From contig URNB01000041.1 in assembly GCA_900549055.1 (NCBI GenBank), positions 1-15,192 on the forward strand: a stretch of 15,192 bases of DNA. The letters run 5' to 3'. Under the pieces are notes generated by a model. It did no database searches, had not been told where the DNA came from, and saw nothing but the letters and a program-made list of their open reading frames with translations. The stretch comes from an uncultured Oscillospiraceae bacterium (lineage in GTDB: Bacteria; Bacillota; Clostridia; Oscillospirales; Acutalibacteraceae). Below are positions 6,904 through 15,192 of the stretch, piece after piece. Positions within the stretch are counted from its first letter, which is position 1. Each line of letters opens with the position of its first letter. Made by a program: the position numbers and the translations under genes.

Positions 6904-7407
6904 ATGCAAAAAAAGATCAGTAAGCTTCCCTTTAAGGGAACAGCTGAACAGGAAAAAAAGCTGCGCGAAATAATTGACGCCAACAAGCACGATAAAAGTC
7001 TTTTGATGGCAGTTATGCAGCAGGCGCAGGACGTTTACGGCTACCTGCCTATGGAGGTTCAGGAAATGATAGCCGAGGGAATGGATGTACCGCTTGAAAA
7101 GGTTTACGGTGTTTCCACCTTCTATGCGCAGTTTTCGCTGTCACCCAAGGGTGAGTACAACATATCCGTATGTCTTGGCACCGCGTGCTATGTTAAAGGC
7201 TCGGGAGATATTTTCAACAAGCTGAGCGAAAGACTCGGAATCGGCGCGGACGAATGCACCGAGGACGGCAGATTTTCGCTTACCGCCTGCCGCTGTATAG
7301 GCGCTTGCGGCTTGGCGCCGGTGCTTACTGTTAATGACGAGGTTTACGGCAGACTGACCGTAGACGATGTTGACGGCATACTTGAAAAATACGGCTTCGG
7401 TAAATAA
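6904..7407 (+). CDS. hydC: HydC, NuoE-like [2Fe-2S] subunit of the electron-bifurcating [FeFe]-hydrogenase
   Basis: This 167-residue protein matches the NuoE/HydC family in length. An N-terminal helical part (about 1-80) includes the AQDVYGYLP and VYGVSTFYAQF segments typical of the family. The thioredoxin-like C-terminal part binds one [2Fe-2S] cluster through C90-x4-C95 and C131-x3-C135. In HydABC enzymes HydC sits beside the HydB flavin site in the cytosolic complex that couples NADH and reduced ferredoxin to H2. AAGGAGG lies 9 nt before the ATG. It is the first gene of the operon, behind the predicted extended -10 promoter. Unusually, it is separated from hydB and hydA by seven other genes. 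It is complete, with no missing ligand. Confidence 0.93.
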   Translation: MQKKISKLPFKGTAEQEKKLREIIDANKHDKSLLMAVMQQAQDVYGYLPMEVQEMIAEGMDVPLEKVYGVSTFYAQFSLSPKGEYNISVCLGTACYVKGSGDIFNKLSERLGIGADECTEDGRFSLTACRCIGACGLAPVLTVNDEVYGRLTVDDVDGILEKYGFGK

Positions 7408-7429
7408 ATCCCGAAAGGACATTCCGCAT

Positions 7430-7786
7430 ATGAAGATCGGTACTATAAGAGATTTGCTGGACGCACAGGTCATCTGCTGCGAGGACGGGCTTTCACGCCA
7501 TGTTTATTCTGCCTGCGGCAGCGATATGATGAGCGATGTGCTGGCGTATGTAAAGGATCAGGCGGTGCTGCTTACGGGGCTTGTTAATTTACAGGTTGTA
7601 AGAACCGCCGAAATGATGGATATGAACTGCATAGTGTTTGTGCGCTCCAAAATGCCCACTGCCGAAATGATTGAGCTGGCAAAGGATTGCGGTATGGTGA
7701 TTCTTGCTACCGATAAAAGAATGTACGAGGCCTGCGGTATTCTTTACAGCAACGGTCTTGTAGGGAACAGGGTTAAAAATGCCTGA
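7430..7786 (+). CDS. DRTGG-domain protein of the hydrogenase cluster
   Basis: From the ATG at 7430 the protein has 118 residues; AAAGGA lies about 11 nt upstream. The frame is open 21 codons further back, but that part overlaps hydC and is not needed. The sequence (ACGSDMMSDVL, then VLLTGLVNLQVVRTAEMM, ending LYSNGLVG) resembles stand-alone DRTGG-domain proteins, known near HydABC genes in clostridia and as a domain in phosphotransacetylase-like and CBS-containing proteins. DRTGG domains are thought to be regulatory or ligand-binding; no catalytic residues are evident. There is no metal-binding motif or membrane segment. The gene overlaps the next one by 8 nt, implying translational coupling. 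Likely cytosolic and part of the signalling block; its ligand is unknown. Confidence 0.85.
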   Translation: MKIGTIRDLLDAQVICCEDGLSRHVYSACGSDMMSDVLAYVKDQAVLLTGLVNLQVVRTAEMMDMNCIVFVRSKMPTAEMIELAKDCGMVILATDKRMYEACGILYSNGLVGNRVKNA

Positions 7787-8201
7787 GGCTTTGAAATTCC
7801 ACTTTGACGTTGACGGTGAGGATTTTACATCGGCAGGTAAGGCCTCGGTTCAGGTCAAGAAGAATTTAAGGCAATTAGGGCTGCCGCCCGAAATAATACG
7901 CAGGGTCTCCATTGCAATGTACGAGGGCGAAATTAATATGGTAATTCACGCAGGCGGCGGCGAAGCCGATGTTACTGTGAGTGAAGACTGTATTGAAATA
8001 TTCCTGCATGACAAAGGACCGGGAATTAAAGATATTGAGCGGGCTATGCAGGAGGGGTACTCCACAGCGTCCGACCAGATACGTTCCTTAGGTTTCGGCG
8101 CGGGAATGGGGCTGCCCAATATGAAGCGCTATACCGACAGTATGGAGATAAACTCCACGGTGGGCGTGGGTACGGACATTACAATGAAGGTTATGCTTTG
8201 A
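7779..8201 (+). CDS. RsbW/SpoIIAB-like GHKL ATPase (anti-sigma-factor-type serine kinase)
   Basis: These 140 residues comprise a single HATPase domain. The N-box reads EGEINMVIH (49-57, with E49, N53 and H57), G1 is DKGPG (78-82) and G2 is GFGAGMGL (105-112). The size and missing dimerisation/phosphoacceptor domain match anti-sigma-factor kinases of the RsbW/SpoIIAB type, which phosphorylate STAS partners and are opposed by SpoIIE-type phosphatases. No STAS protein or sigma factor is encoded in the window, so the target is unknown. The ATG at 7779 lies inside the end of the DRTGG gene (8-nt overlap). The sensory hydrogenase gene starts 25 nt later, suggesting the two proteins act together. 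ATP binding is well supported; kinase activity is inferred. Confidence 0.87.
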   Translation: MPEALKFHFDVDGEDFTSAGKASVQVKKNLRQLGLPPEIIRRVSIAMYEGEINMVIHAGGGEADVTVSEDCIEIFLHDKGPGIKDIERAMQEGYSTASDQIRSLGFGAGMGLPNMKRYTDSMEINSTVGVGTDITMKVML

Positions 8202-8226
8202 AAAAATATTTTCGGCAGGTGCTCAA

Positions 8227-9480
8227 ATGAACAGATATGAACATTCGGTTTACCTTGACGAAAAAAAGTGCAGCGGCTGCACCGCATGCTTAAAGCACTG
8301 CCCCACAGAGGCAATAAGAATACGCGAGGGTCATGCCTCAATTGACCCCGACCGCTGCATTGACTGCGGCGAATGTATAAGGGTATGCCCGCATAACGCA
8401 AAAAAGGCGGTTTGCGAAAAGCTTTCGGCAATGGATAAATTCAAGTGGAAAATCGCATTGCCCGCGCCCTCGCTATACGGTCAGTTCGATAATTTAGAGG
8501 ACGTTGACTATGTGCTTGACGGTCTTATAAAAATCGGGTTTGATGATGTATTTGAGGTTTCCGCCGCGGCGGAACTCGTCAGCGCGTACACAAGGCTTTA
8601 CCTTAAGACCGAGGGGGTTAAAAAACCGGCTATAAGCTCTGCCTGCCCGGTAGTTATAAGGCTTATAGGCTTACGTTTTCCATCCCTTACCGATAATATT
8701 ATACATATGCTGCCGCCGATGGAAGTTGCGGCAATGCTTGCCCGCAAAAGGGCAAAGCGGGAGCACCCCGAGCTATCGGATGAGGAAATAGGCGTTTGCT
8801 TTATTTCGCCCTGCCCCGCAAAGGTAAGCTATGTTAAAAACGGGTTTGCGGGCTATAAAAGTCAGGTAGATACGGTGGTTTCGATTAACGATATTTACTT
8901 TCAGCTTATAGCCAAAATGCAGCCGAAGGCGGATATAAAGTCGCTTTCAAACTCGGGTATGATTGGCATTGGCTGGGCAAGCACAGGGGGAGAGGCTACC
9001 GCAATATTCAACGAAAGCTATTTAGCGGCGGACGGAATTGAAAATGTGATACGGGTGCTTGATCAGGTGGAAAACGGCAATATACCGCCGCTTGAATTTA
9101 TTGAGCTTAACGCGTGTTCGGGCGGCTGCGTAGGCGGGGTTATGACAATGCAAAACCCGTTTATAGCAAAAGCGCGGCTGCAGACATTAAGAAGATATTT
9201 GCCCGTTTCGCAAAACTTCCTTTCAAAGGAAGAAAGCTATATTCCGGAAAGCTACATTTTCAACGAAATACCTACCTATCACCCCATTTCACGACTCAGC
9301 GACAGTATGGCTGAATCAATGCGGATGATGGCGGATATTCAAAAGCTGCGCGATACCTTACCCGGTATTGACTGCGGTGCGTGCGGAGCACCTAACTGCC
9401 GCGCGTTTGCAGAGGACACGGTAAGAAATAAATCCTGCGGGGCAATATGTCCCTTATACAAGGAGGGCGACGGTAAATGA
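8227..9480 (+). CDS. hydS: Putative sensory [FeFe]-hydrogenase (HydS-like, group C type)
   Basis: This 417-residue protein has two N-terminal [4Fe-4S] motifs (C15, C18, C21, C25 and C44, C47, C50, C54). The H-cluster domain has L1 SSACPVV (C140), L2 SPCPAK (C196) and L3 ACSGGC (C297, C301), so the four cluster ligands are kept. Position 139 is Ala where catalytic enzymes have the proton-relay Cys; the same Cys-to-Ala change is reported for Thermotoga maritima HydS. The C-terminus is an extra Fe-S domain (C383, C386, C391, C408) rather than the PAS domain common in this class. The likely role is sensing H2 or redox state, not bulk H2 turnover. It sits between two stand-alone GHKL ATPases in the operon and shares an ATGA overlap with the next gene. 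AGGTG lies close before the ATG. Sensor function is inferred. Confidence 0.87.
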   Translation: MNRYEHSVYLDEKKCSGCTACLKHCPTEAIRIREGHASIDPDRCIDCGECIRVCPHNAKKAVCEKLSAMDKFKWKIALPAPSLYGQFDNLEDVDYVLDGLIKIGFDDVFEVSAAAELVSAYTRLYLKTEGVKKPAISSACPVVIRLIGLRFPSLTDNIIHMLPPMEVAAMLARKRAKREHPELSDEEIGVCFISPCPAKVSYVKNGFAGYKSQVDTVVSINDIYFQLIAKMQPKADIKSLSNSGMIGIGWASTGGEATAIFNESYLAADGIENVIRVLDQVENGNIPPLEFIELNACSGGCVGGVMTMQNPFIAKARLQTLRRYLPVSQNFLSKEESYIPESYIFNEIPTYHPISRLSDSMAESMRMMADIQKLRDTLPGIDCGACGAPNCRAFAEDTVRNKSCGAICPLYKEGDGK

Positions 9481-9800
9481 CGGTAGACGGTCTTTTAAAA
9501 AACGGTTTCGGCGCGGTTGCAACGCCTGAAACGGACAGAGAAATAACCGGCGTTTATATAGGCGACCTTTTAAGTTGGGTAATGGGCAGGGCACAATCGG
9601 GCGACGCGTGGATAACCATAATGTCCAACGCCAATATTGTGGCGGTAGCAGCCCTTGCAGACACTGCCTGCATAATAGCGGCGGAGGGTGTGGAAATACC
9701 CGCGGATGTTTGTAAAACGGCGGAAGAAAAGGGCGTTAATATACTTTCATTTACCGGCTCTGCATATGATGCGGCGGTAACGTTGCACTCGCTTTTATGA
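9477..9800 (+). CDS. Second small DRTGG-like protein
   Basis: This 107-residue protein has a YIGDLLSWVMGRAQSGDAWI segment followed by MSNANIVAVAALADTACII, a pattern seen in short DRTGG-like or 'serine kinase-like' proteins that accompany HydABC genes. It is distinct from the DRTGG protein at 7430 but similar in size and predicted alternating alpha/beta fold. There is no metal ligand cluster, membrane helix or signal peptide. It starts with an ATGA overlap on the sensory hydrogenase stop and ends with another ATGA overlap into the PHP gene, so it is almost certainly translated with them. A ligand-binding role in the signalling block is a guess from family and context. Confidence 0.82.
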   Translation: MTVDGLLKNGFGAVATPETDREITGVYIGDLLSWVMGRAQSGDAWITIMSNANIVAVAALADTACIIAAEGVEIPADVCKTAEEKGVNILSFTGSAYDAAVTLHSLL

Positions 9801-10506
9801 GGTATTATTACGATCTGCACATTCACTCCTGCTTATCGCCCTGCGGGGATAATGATATGACTCCCGACAGCATTGCGGGAATGGGGGAGCTGAACGGACT
9901 CGATATTATGGCGCTTACCGACCATAATACCTTAAAAAACTGCCCTGCGTTTTTCAAAGCGGCTTACAGGCACGGAATAATTCCCGTGGCGGGAACAGAG
10001 CTTACAACGGCTGAAGATATTCACGCGGTTTGTCTGTTTGCCACACTTTCGGGCGCTATGGAATTTGAAAAGGTGCTTGAAGAAAGAAGAATAAAAATCA
10101 AAAACCGCCCCGATATTTTCGGAGAACAGCGCATTACCGATGAAAACGATAATATCACGGGTTATGACGATTATCTGCTTATAAACGCTACTTCTTTTTC
10201 GCTTGAAGAAGTGCCGCAGGCGGTGGAAAAATACGGCGGCGTGTGCTTTCCGGCACATATCGACAGGCAGTCAAACGGCTTGCTTGCAGTGCTGGGCTTT
10301 TTCCCCGAAAAACCGTACTTTCCTTTTGCGGAGGTAAACGACGGGGAAAAGGCAGCGGAATATGCCGAAAAATACGGCAAAAAAATCATAACAAGCTCCG
10401 ACGCTCATTATTTATGGGATATAAACGAGCGCGGCGCTTACATAGAGCTTGACTGCGGCAGGGAAAACGCCGCACAGGCGCTTATAAACTATTTACGGGG
10501 TGCGGT

Positions 10507-10510
<4 letters not shown>
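9797..10510 (+). CDS. PHP-domain phosphoesterase-like protein
   Basis: This 237-residue protein has the full set of PHP motifs: H8 and H10 in DLHIHSCLSPCG, D42 and H43 in LTDHN, E68 in GTELT, H76, H154 in PAHID, and D202 and H204 in SSDAH. Together these build the multi-metal site of a metal-dependent phosphoesterase. Related stand-alone PHP proteins act on nucleotides or small phosphates, but the substrate here cannot be told. About 30 residues after position 95 (basic, ending near TGYDDY) form an insert compared with minimal PHP proteins. ATGA overlaps join it to genes on both sides. Its constant company with a sensory hydrogenase and GHKL ATPases suggests it makes or removes a phosphorylated signal, which is speculation. 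Soluble, no signal peptide. Confidence 0.87.
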
Positions 10511-11417
<907 letters not shown>

Positions 11418-11435
11418 TAATTTGGAGGTAAAAAA

Positions 11436-13235
11436 ATGATTCGTGCACATGTGTTGATCTGCGGCGGTACCGGCTGTACCTCTTCGGGAAGCCACGATAT
11501 TCAAAAGGCATTTGCCGAGAATATTGAAAGCTGCGGACTTGCGGACGAGGTAAAGCTCGTACAGACAGGCTGTTTCGGTCTCTGCGCTTTGGGACCGGTT
11601 GTTATCGTTTATCCCGACGGTACTTTCTACAGCAGAGTAACCCCCGAGGACGTTAAGGAAATTGTTGAGGAACACCTGCTTAAAGGACGTATTGTTGAGC
11701 GTTTGGTTTATAACGATACAGGCAACGTGGCTGATGAAATTGAGGGTAACGTGTCCTTGGGTGACACCGCTTTCTATAAATCGCAGAACCGCGTGGTTCT
11801 TCGTAACTGCGGCGTTATAAACCCCGAAAATATTGACGAATACATAGCTATGGACGGCTACGCCGCTCTCGGTAAGGTTTTAACCGAAATGACCCCCGAG
11901 GACGTTATTAAGTGCGTTACCGATTCGGGTCTTCGCGGCAGAGGCGGCGGCGGCTTCCCTACGGGCAGAAAGTGGGCTTTGTGCGCACCGAATAAGGCTC
12001 CGCAGAAGTATGTTGTATGTAATGCGGACGAGGGCGACCCCGGCGCGTTTATGGACCGCTCGGTATTAGAGGGCGACCCGCACTCTGTAATTGAGGCTAT
12101 GGCTATTGCGGGCTATGCGATAGGTGCTACAGAAGGCTATGTTTATGTTCGTGCAGAGTACCCGATAGCAGTTCACCGTTTACAGATAGCTATCGATCAG
12201 GCGCGTGAATACGGTCTTTTGGGCAAGGATATCTTCGGTTCGGGCTTTGATTTTGATTTGCATATCCGTCTTGGTGCCGGCGCGTTCGTTTGCGGCGAGG
12301 AAACCGCGCTTATGACCTCAATCGAGGGTAACCGCGGCGAGCCGAGACCCCGCCCGCCGTATCCTGCGGTTAAGGGTCTTTACAATTCGCCCACGGTTGA
12401 AAACAACGTTGAAACCTTTGCAAATATTCCGCAGATTATTCTTCGCGGTGCCGAGTGGTTTGCTTCAATGGGAACAGAGCGCTCAAAGGGTACAAAGGTA
12501 TTCGCTTTAGGCGGTAAGATCAAGCACACGGGTCTTGTTGAAATTCCCATGGGTACGACTCTTCGCCACATAATTGAAGATATAGGCGGCGGTATTCCGA
12601 ACGGCAAGAAGTTCAAAGCCGCGCAGACAGGCGGACCTTCGGGCGGATGTATTCCTGCAAGCCTTATTGATACCGAGGTTGATTACGATAACCTGACCGC
12701 TATCGGCTGTATGATGGGCTCTGGCGGACTTATTGTTATGGACGAAGATACCTGTATGGTTGATATGGCTAAATTCTTCCTTGAATTTACGGTTGATGAG
12801 TCCTGCGGTAAGTGCACACCCTGCCGCGTAGGTACAAAGAGGCTGCTTGAACTCCTTGATAAAATCACCAAGGGCAACGGCACGCTTGAAGACCTTGACA
12901 GAATGGAAGGGCTTTGCCACTACATTAAGCAAAACTCGCTTTGCGGTCTTGGTCAGACTGCGCCTAACCCCGTGCTTGCAACCCTTAAATTCTTCCGTGA
13001 CGAATATGTGGCTCACGTTACCGATAAGGTATGTCCTGCCGGTGTATGTAAGGATCTTGTTTCTTACTCGATTATTGCCGATAAATGTAAGGGCTGCACA
13101 AAGTGCGCCCGTAACTGCCCTGTGGGCGCTATCAGCGGAACTATTAAAAATCCGCACGAAATCAATCAGACCGCTTGTATCAAGTGCGGCGCTTGTATTG
13201 CTAACTGCCCGTTCGGTGCAATAATTAAAAAGTAA
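11436..13235 (+). CDS. hydB: HydB, NuoF-like NADH- and FMN-binding subunit of the bifurcating [FeFe]-hydrogenase
   Basis: This 599-residue protein has the full HydB layout. An N-terminal thioredoxin-like [2Fe-2S] domain uses C9, C14, C46 and C50. The NuoF core has the glycine-rich RGRGGGGFPTGRKW (167-180), NADEGDPGAF (197-205) and GAGAFVCGEETAL (280-292) segments that bind FMN and NADH. An SLBB-like part follows, then a [4Fe-4S] site (C457, C460, C463, C503). H527, C533 and C538 resemble the zinc-binding region described in HydB structures. Two C-terminal [4Fe-4S] motifs (C551, C554, C557, C561 and C581, C584, C587, C591) complete it. HydB is where NADH and ferredoxin electrons bifurcate or confurcate. 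GGAGG precedes the ATG by 8 nt. Codon use shifts here to CGT/CGC and GGT compared with the upstream regulatory genes, as expected for a highly expressed enzyme. All expected ligands are present. Confidence 0.96.
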   Translation: MIRAHVLICGGTGCTSSGSHDIQKAFAENIESCGLADEVKLVQTGCFGLCALGPVVIVYPDGTFYSRVTPEDVKEIVEEHLLKGRIVERLVYNDTGNVADEIEGNVSLGDTAFYKSQNRVVLRNCGVINPENIDEYIAMDGYAALGKVLTEMTPEDVIKCVTDSGLRGRGGGGFPTGRKWALCAPNKAPQKYVVCNADEGDPGAFMDRSVLEGDPHSVIEAMAIAGYAIGATEGYVYVRAEYPIAVHRLQIAIDQAREYGLLGKDIFGSGFDFDLHIRLGAGAFVCGEETALMTSIEGNRGEPRPRPPYPAVKGLYNSPTVENNVETFANIPQIILRGAEWFASMGTERSKGTKVFALGGKIKHTGLVEIPMGTTLRHIIEDIGGGIPNGKKFKAAQTGGPSGGCIPASLIDTEVDYDNLTAIGCMMGSGGLIVMDEDTCMVDMAKFFLEFTVDESCGKCTPCRVGTKRLLELLDKITKGNGTLEDLDRMEGLCHYIKQNSLCGLGQTAPNPVLATLKFFRDEYVAHVTDKVCPAGVCKDLVSYSIIADKCKGCTKCARNCPVGAISGTIKNPHEINQTACIKCGACIANCPFGAIIKK

Positions 13236-13252
13236 GAAAGGAGCCTTAAATA

Positions 13253-15004
13253 ATGAATATGTTAAATGTTAAAATAAACGGTATTTCGGTAAGCGTAGAA
13301 AAAGGCTCTACCATATTGGACGCTGCGCGAGCTGCGGGCGTTGAAATTCCCACCCTTTGCTTTATGAAGGAGAAAAACGAGATAGGCGCTTGCCGTATCT
13401 GCGTTGTTGAGGCTAACGAGGGCAGGGGTTTCCGCATTGTTACCGCCTGCGTTTACCCCGTAAGCGAGGGTATGGAGGTTCTTACCAACACCGAAAAAAT
13501 TCAGAAAGCAAGAAGGACTACTTTGGAGCTAATTCTTTCAACTCATGAGAAGAAGTGTCTTTCCTGCGTTCGCTCCACAAACTGCGAGCTGCAAAAGCTC
13601 TGCCGCGACTACGGTGTAGAGGAGTCCGCTTTTGAGGGCTTTAAGCCGACTTACGAGCTTGATACTTCAACTCCTCACCTTGTAAGGGATAACAATAAAT
13701 GCGTGCTTTGCCGCCGCTGCGTTGCAGCCTGCAACGAGCAGTATGTCGGCGTTATAGGCGCTAACAACCGCGGTATTGATACGGCAATAGGCACTCCGTT
13801 TGAGGTTGGTCTTTCAAATGTTCCGTGTATTTCCTGCGGTCAGTGCACCGTTGTATGTCCTACAGGCGCATTGGTTGAAAAGGACGATACCGATAAAATT
13901 TGGGCGGCGCTTGCCGACCCCGATAAGCACGTTGTGGTTCAAACCGCTCCGTCTATCCGTGCAACCTTGGGCGAATGCTTCGGTATGCCCATAGGTACAA
14001 ATGTTGAGGGCAAAATGGTTGCGGCTCTGCGCCGTCTCGGGTTCGATAAAATTTTCGATACCGATTTTGCCGCCGACCTTACAATAGTGGAAGAGGCTAA
14101 CGAGCTTGTCGAACGCATAAAAAATAACGGCACACTCCCGATGATAACCTCCTGCTCGCCCGGTTGGGTCAAGTTCTGCGAGTATTATTATCCCGATATG
14201 TTAGAGCATCTTTCTACCTGCAAATCACCGCAGCAAATGGCGGGCGCGGTTATTAAGACCTACTATGCCGATAAAATGGGCATCGACCCGAAGGACATAG
14301 TTTCCGTTTCGGTAATGCCCTGCACCGCAAAGAAATTTGAAATAGGCAGGGAAGACCAAAGCGCGGCGGGCGTGCCCGATGTCGATATTGCCATTACCAC
14401 CCGCGAGCTTTCGCGTATGATAATGCGCGCAGGTATCAACTTTGCGTATCTGCCCGATGAGGAATTTGACTCTCCGCTCGGCGAAGATACGGGCGCGGCG
14501 GTTATATTCGGTGCTACGGGCGGCGTTATGGAAGCGGCTCTCAGAACCGCTAACGACTGGCTTACAGGTAAGGATAACACCGATATCGACTTTACCGCAG
14601 TGCGCGGCACACAGGGTCTTAAACAGGCAACTGTGAATATTAACGGCAGCGATATAAAGGTTGCCGTAGCCTCGGGCGCGGCGGCTGCCAAGTGCGTTAT
14701 GGACAGAATGAAGAACGGCAACCCCGACGGCTGGGCGTTTGTTGAAATAATGGGCTGCCCCGGCGGCTGCGTAAACGGCGGCGGTCAGCCGATTCAGCCG
14801 CAGTATGTAAGAGATACTGTTGACTTAAAGGCTGTAAGGGCTAAGGCGCTTTACGATCAGGATGCTTCAATGGCGCTGCGTAAATCGCACGAATCCCCTG
14901 TTGTAAAGGCGCTTTACAGCGAGTGGTACGATGGTTTCGGCGGTCACAAGGCTCACCATGATCTGCACACAAGCTATGTTCCGAGAAAAAAATATTCAAA
15001 ATAA
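13253..15004 (+). CDS. hydA: HydA, catalytic H-cluster subunit of the bifurcating [FeFe]-hydrogenase (group A3 type)
   Basis: This 583-residue protein has the standard modular order. An N-terminal [2Fe-2S] site uses C36, C47, C50 and C66. The His-ligated [4Fe-4S] cluster uses H98, C102, C105 and C111. Two ferredoxin-type [4Fe-4S] motifs follow (C150, C153, C156, C160 and C192, C195, C198, C202). The H-cluster domain has L1 TSCSPGW (299-305), L2 MPCTAKKFE (C357) and L3 GCPGGCVNGGGQ (C502, C506). A small-subunit-like tail fills about 515-575. It makes or oxidises H2 in the cytosol with HydB and HydC. The start at 13253 is favoured by AAAGGAG 9 nt ahead; a second ATG two codons later is possible. 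L1 has Ser where many catalytic hydrogenases have a second Cys. The maturases HydE, HydF and HydG are not in the window. Confidence 0.96.
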   Translation: MNMLNVKINGISVSVEKGSTILDAARAAGVEIPTLCFMKEKNEIGACRICVVEANEGRGFRIVTACVYPVSEGMEVLTNTEKIQKARRTTLELILSTHEKKCLSCVRSTNCELQKLCRDYGVEESAFEGFKPTYELDTSTPHLVRDNNKCVLCRRCVAACNEQYVGVIGANNRGIDTAIGTPFEVGLSNVPCISCGQCTVVCPTGALVEKDDTDKIWAALADPDKHVVVQTAPSIRATLGECFGMPIGTNVEGKMVAALRRLGFDKIFDTDFAADLTIVEEANELVERIKNNGTLPMITSCSPGWVKFCEYYYPDMLEHLSTCKSPQQMAGAVIKTYYADKMGIDPKDIVSVSVMPCTAKKFEIGREDQSAAGVPDVDIAITTRELSRMIMRAGINFAYLPDEEFDSPLGEDTGAAVIFGATGGVMEAALRTANDWLTGKDNTDIDFTAVRGTQGLKQATVNINGSDIKVAVASGAAAAKCVMDRMKNGNPDGWAFVEIMGCPGGCVNGGGQPIQPQYVRDTVDLKAVRAKALYDQDASMALRKSHESPVVKALYSEWYDGFGGHKAHHDLHTSYVPRKKYSK

Positions 15005-15033
15005 TCCGTTTTTTGATTTACAATAACGGAAAA

Positions 15034-15062
15034 GCGGCAGCCGTAAAATTTGCGGCTGCCGC
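15034..15062 (+). terminator. GC-rich hairpin after hydA
   Basis: GCGGCAGCCG (15034-15043) pairs with CGGCTGCCGC (15053-15062) around a 9-nt loop, about 30 nt after the hydA stop. It is followed by AGTTTGTC, a poor T-run, so it may be a weak terminator or a 3'-end stabiliser before the next hairpin. Confidence 0.55.
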
Positions 15063-15091
15063 AGTTTGTCAATAAACTCAAAATTTGTTTT

Positions 15092-15121
15092 TGCGGCGAT
15101 ATCGCCGCATTTTTCGTTTTT
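15092..15121 (+). terminator. Second, stronger terminator after hydA
   Basis: GCGGCGATATCGCCGC (15093-15108) is a perfect palindrome (6-bp stem, ATAT loop, extended by one T-A pair) followed by five T, CG and more T. This is a good rho-independent terminator for the plus strand. The reverse strand lacks a T-run after it, so it acts in one direction. The stretch 15005-15192 contains no convincing gene. Confidence 0.72.
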
Positions 15122-15192
15122 CCCCATGCCTGTGCGACGGAAAAACACCTTGTAAGCGAAAAACCGCTGAATAAGCGTTTTTTCAAGGGCAC

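Noticed and set aside
12507..13157. Minus-strand open frame of 216 codons inside hydB
   Set aside because: It is a shadow of the hydB coding sequence, which has every expected Fe-S motif in the plus frame.
15005..15030. Inverted repeat TCCGTT/AACGGA just after hydA
   Set aside because: A 6-bp stem with a 14-nt AT-rich loop is too weak to call a terminator; the two hairpins after it are much better.
14974..15192. Minus-strand open frame at the right edge (72 codons)
   Set aside because: It covers the hydA 3' end and both terminator hairpins and shows no domain, so it is most likely non-coding.

Overview
The window looks like a chromosome segment from an anaerobic, fermentative, spore-forming member of the Clostridia (Ruminococcaceae/Oscillospirales-like, as an inference). 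The reasons are a complete electron-bifurcating [FeFe]-hydrogenase set (HydABC), a bifunctional AdhE, a SipL-type spore-coat morphogenesis protein, strong AGGAGG-type ribosome binding sites and Gram-positive-style intrinsic terminators. No tRNA, rRNA, insertion sequence, phage gene or CRISPR array is visible.

Layout. Positions 1-4655 (minus strand) hold adhE, a small phosphotransferase-like kinase, a 77-residue thioredoxin-fold [2Fe-2S] protein and a sensory-type [FeFe]-hydrogenase that runs off the left edge. They are closely spaced (19, 69 and 20 nt) and may form one transcript. A near-perfect Rex operator overlaps the predicted adhE -10 box. Positions 4656-5153 are non-coding. Positions 5154-6680 (plus) encode a DUF3794/LysM spore protein, closed by a strong terminator. 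Positions 6723-6903 are a regulatory region with an extended -10 promoter, a Spo0A-box match, a weak Rex-like site and a palindrome just after the predicted transcription start. Positions 6904-15004 (plus) form a ten-gene hydrogenase operon: hydC, a DRTGG protein, an RsbW-like ATPase, a sensory hydrogenase, a second DRTGG-like protein, a PHP-domain protein, a second GHKL ATPase, a thioredoxin-like ferredoxin, hydB and hydA. Tandem hairpins follow hydA.

How it works together. HydABC would oxidise NADH and reduced ferredoxin together to make H2. AdhE would use NADH to turn acetyl-CoA into ethanol. The locus therefore places the two main NADH sinks under divergent control, with candidate NADH-responsive Rex sites on both sides and two different sensory-type hydrogenases. 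Seven genes sit between hydC and hydB: a HydS-type sensor, two stand-alone GHKL ATPases, two DRTGG-like proteins, a PHP protein and an odd ferredoxin. Four of their junctions are successive ATGA stop/start overlaps. This is the best candidate in the window for an incompletely understood H2/redox signalling system. Similar gene sets beside hydABC are known in other anaerobes, so the gene content is probably not new, but the biochemical pathway is, as far as I know, not worked out.

Caution: the leftmost ~500 bases are far more GC-rich than the rest, and the change falls inside a single open reading frame. This may be recombination or a chimeric assembly.
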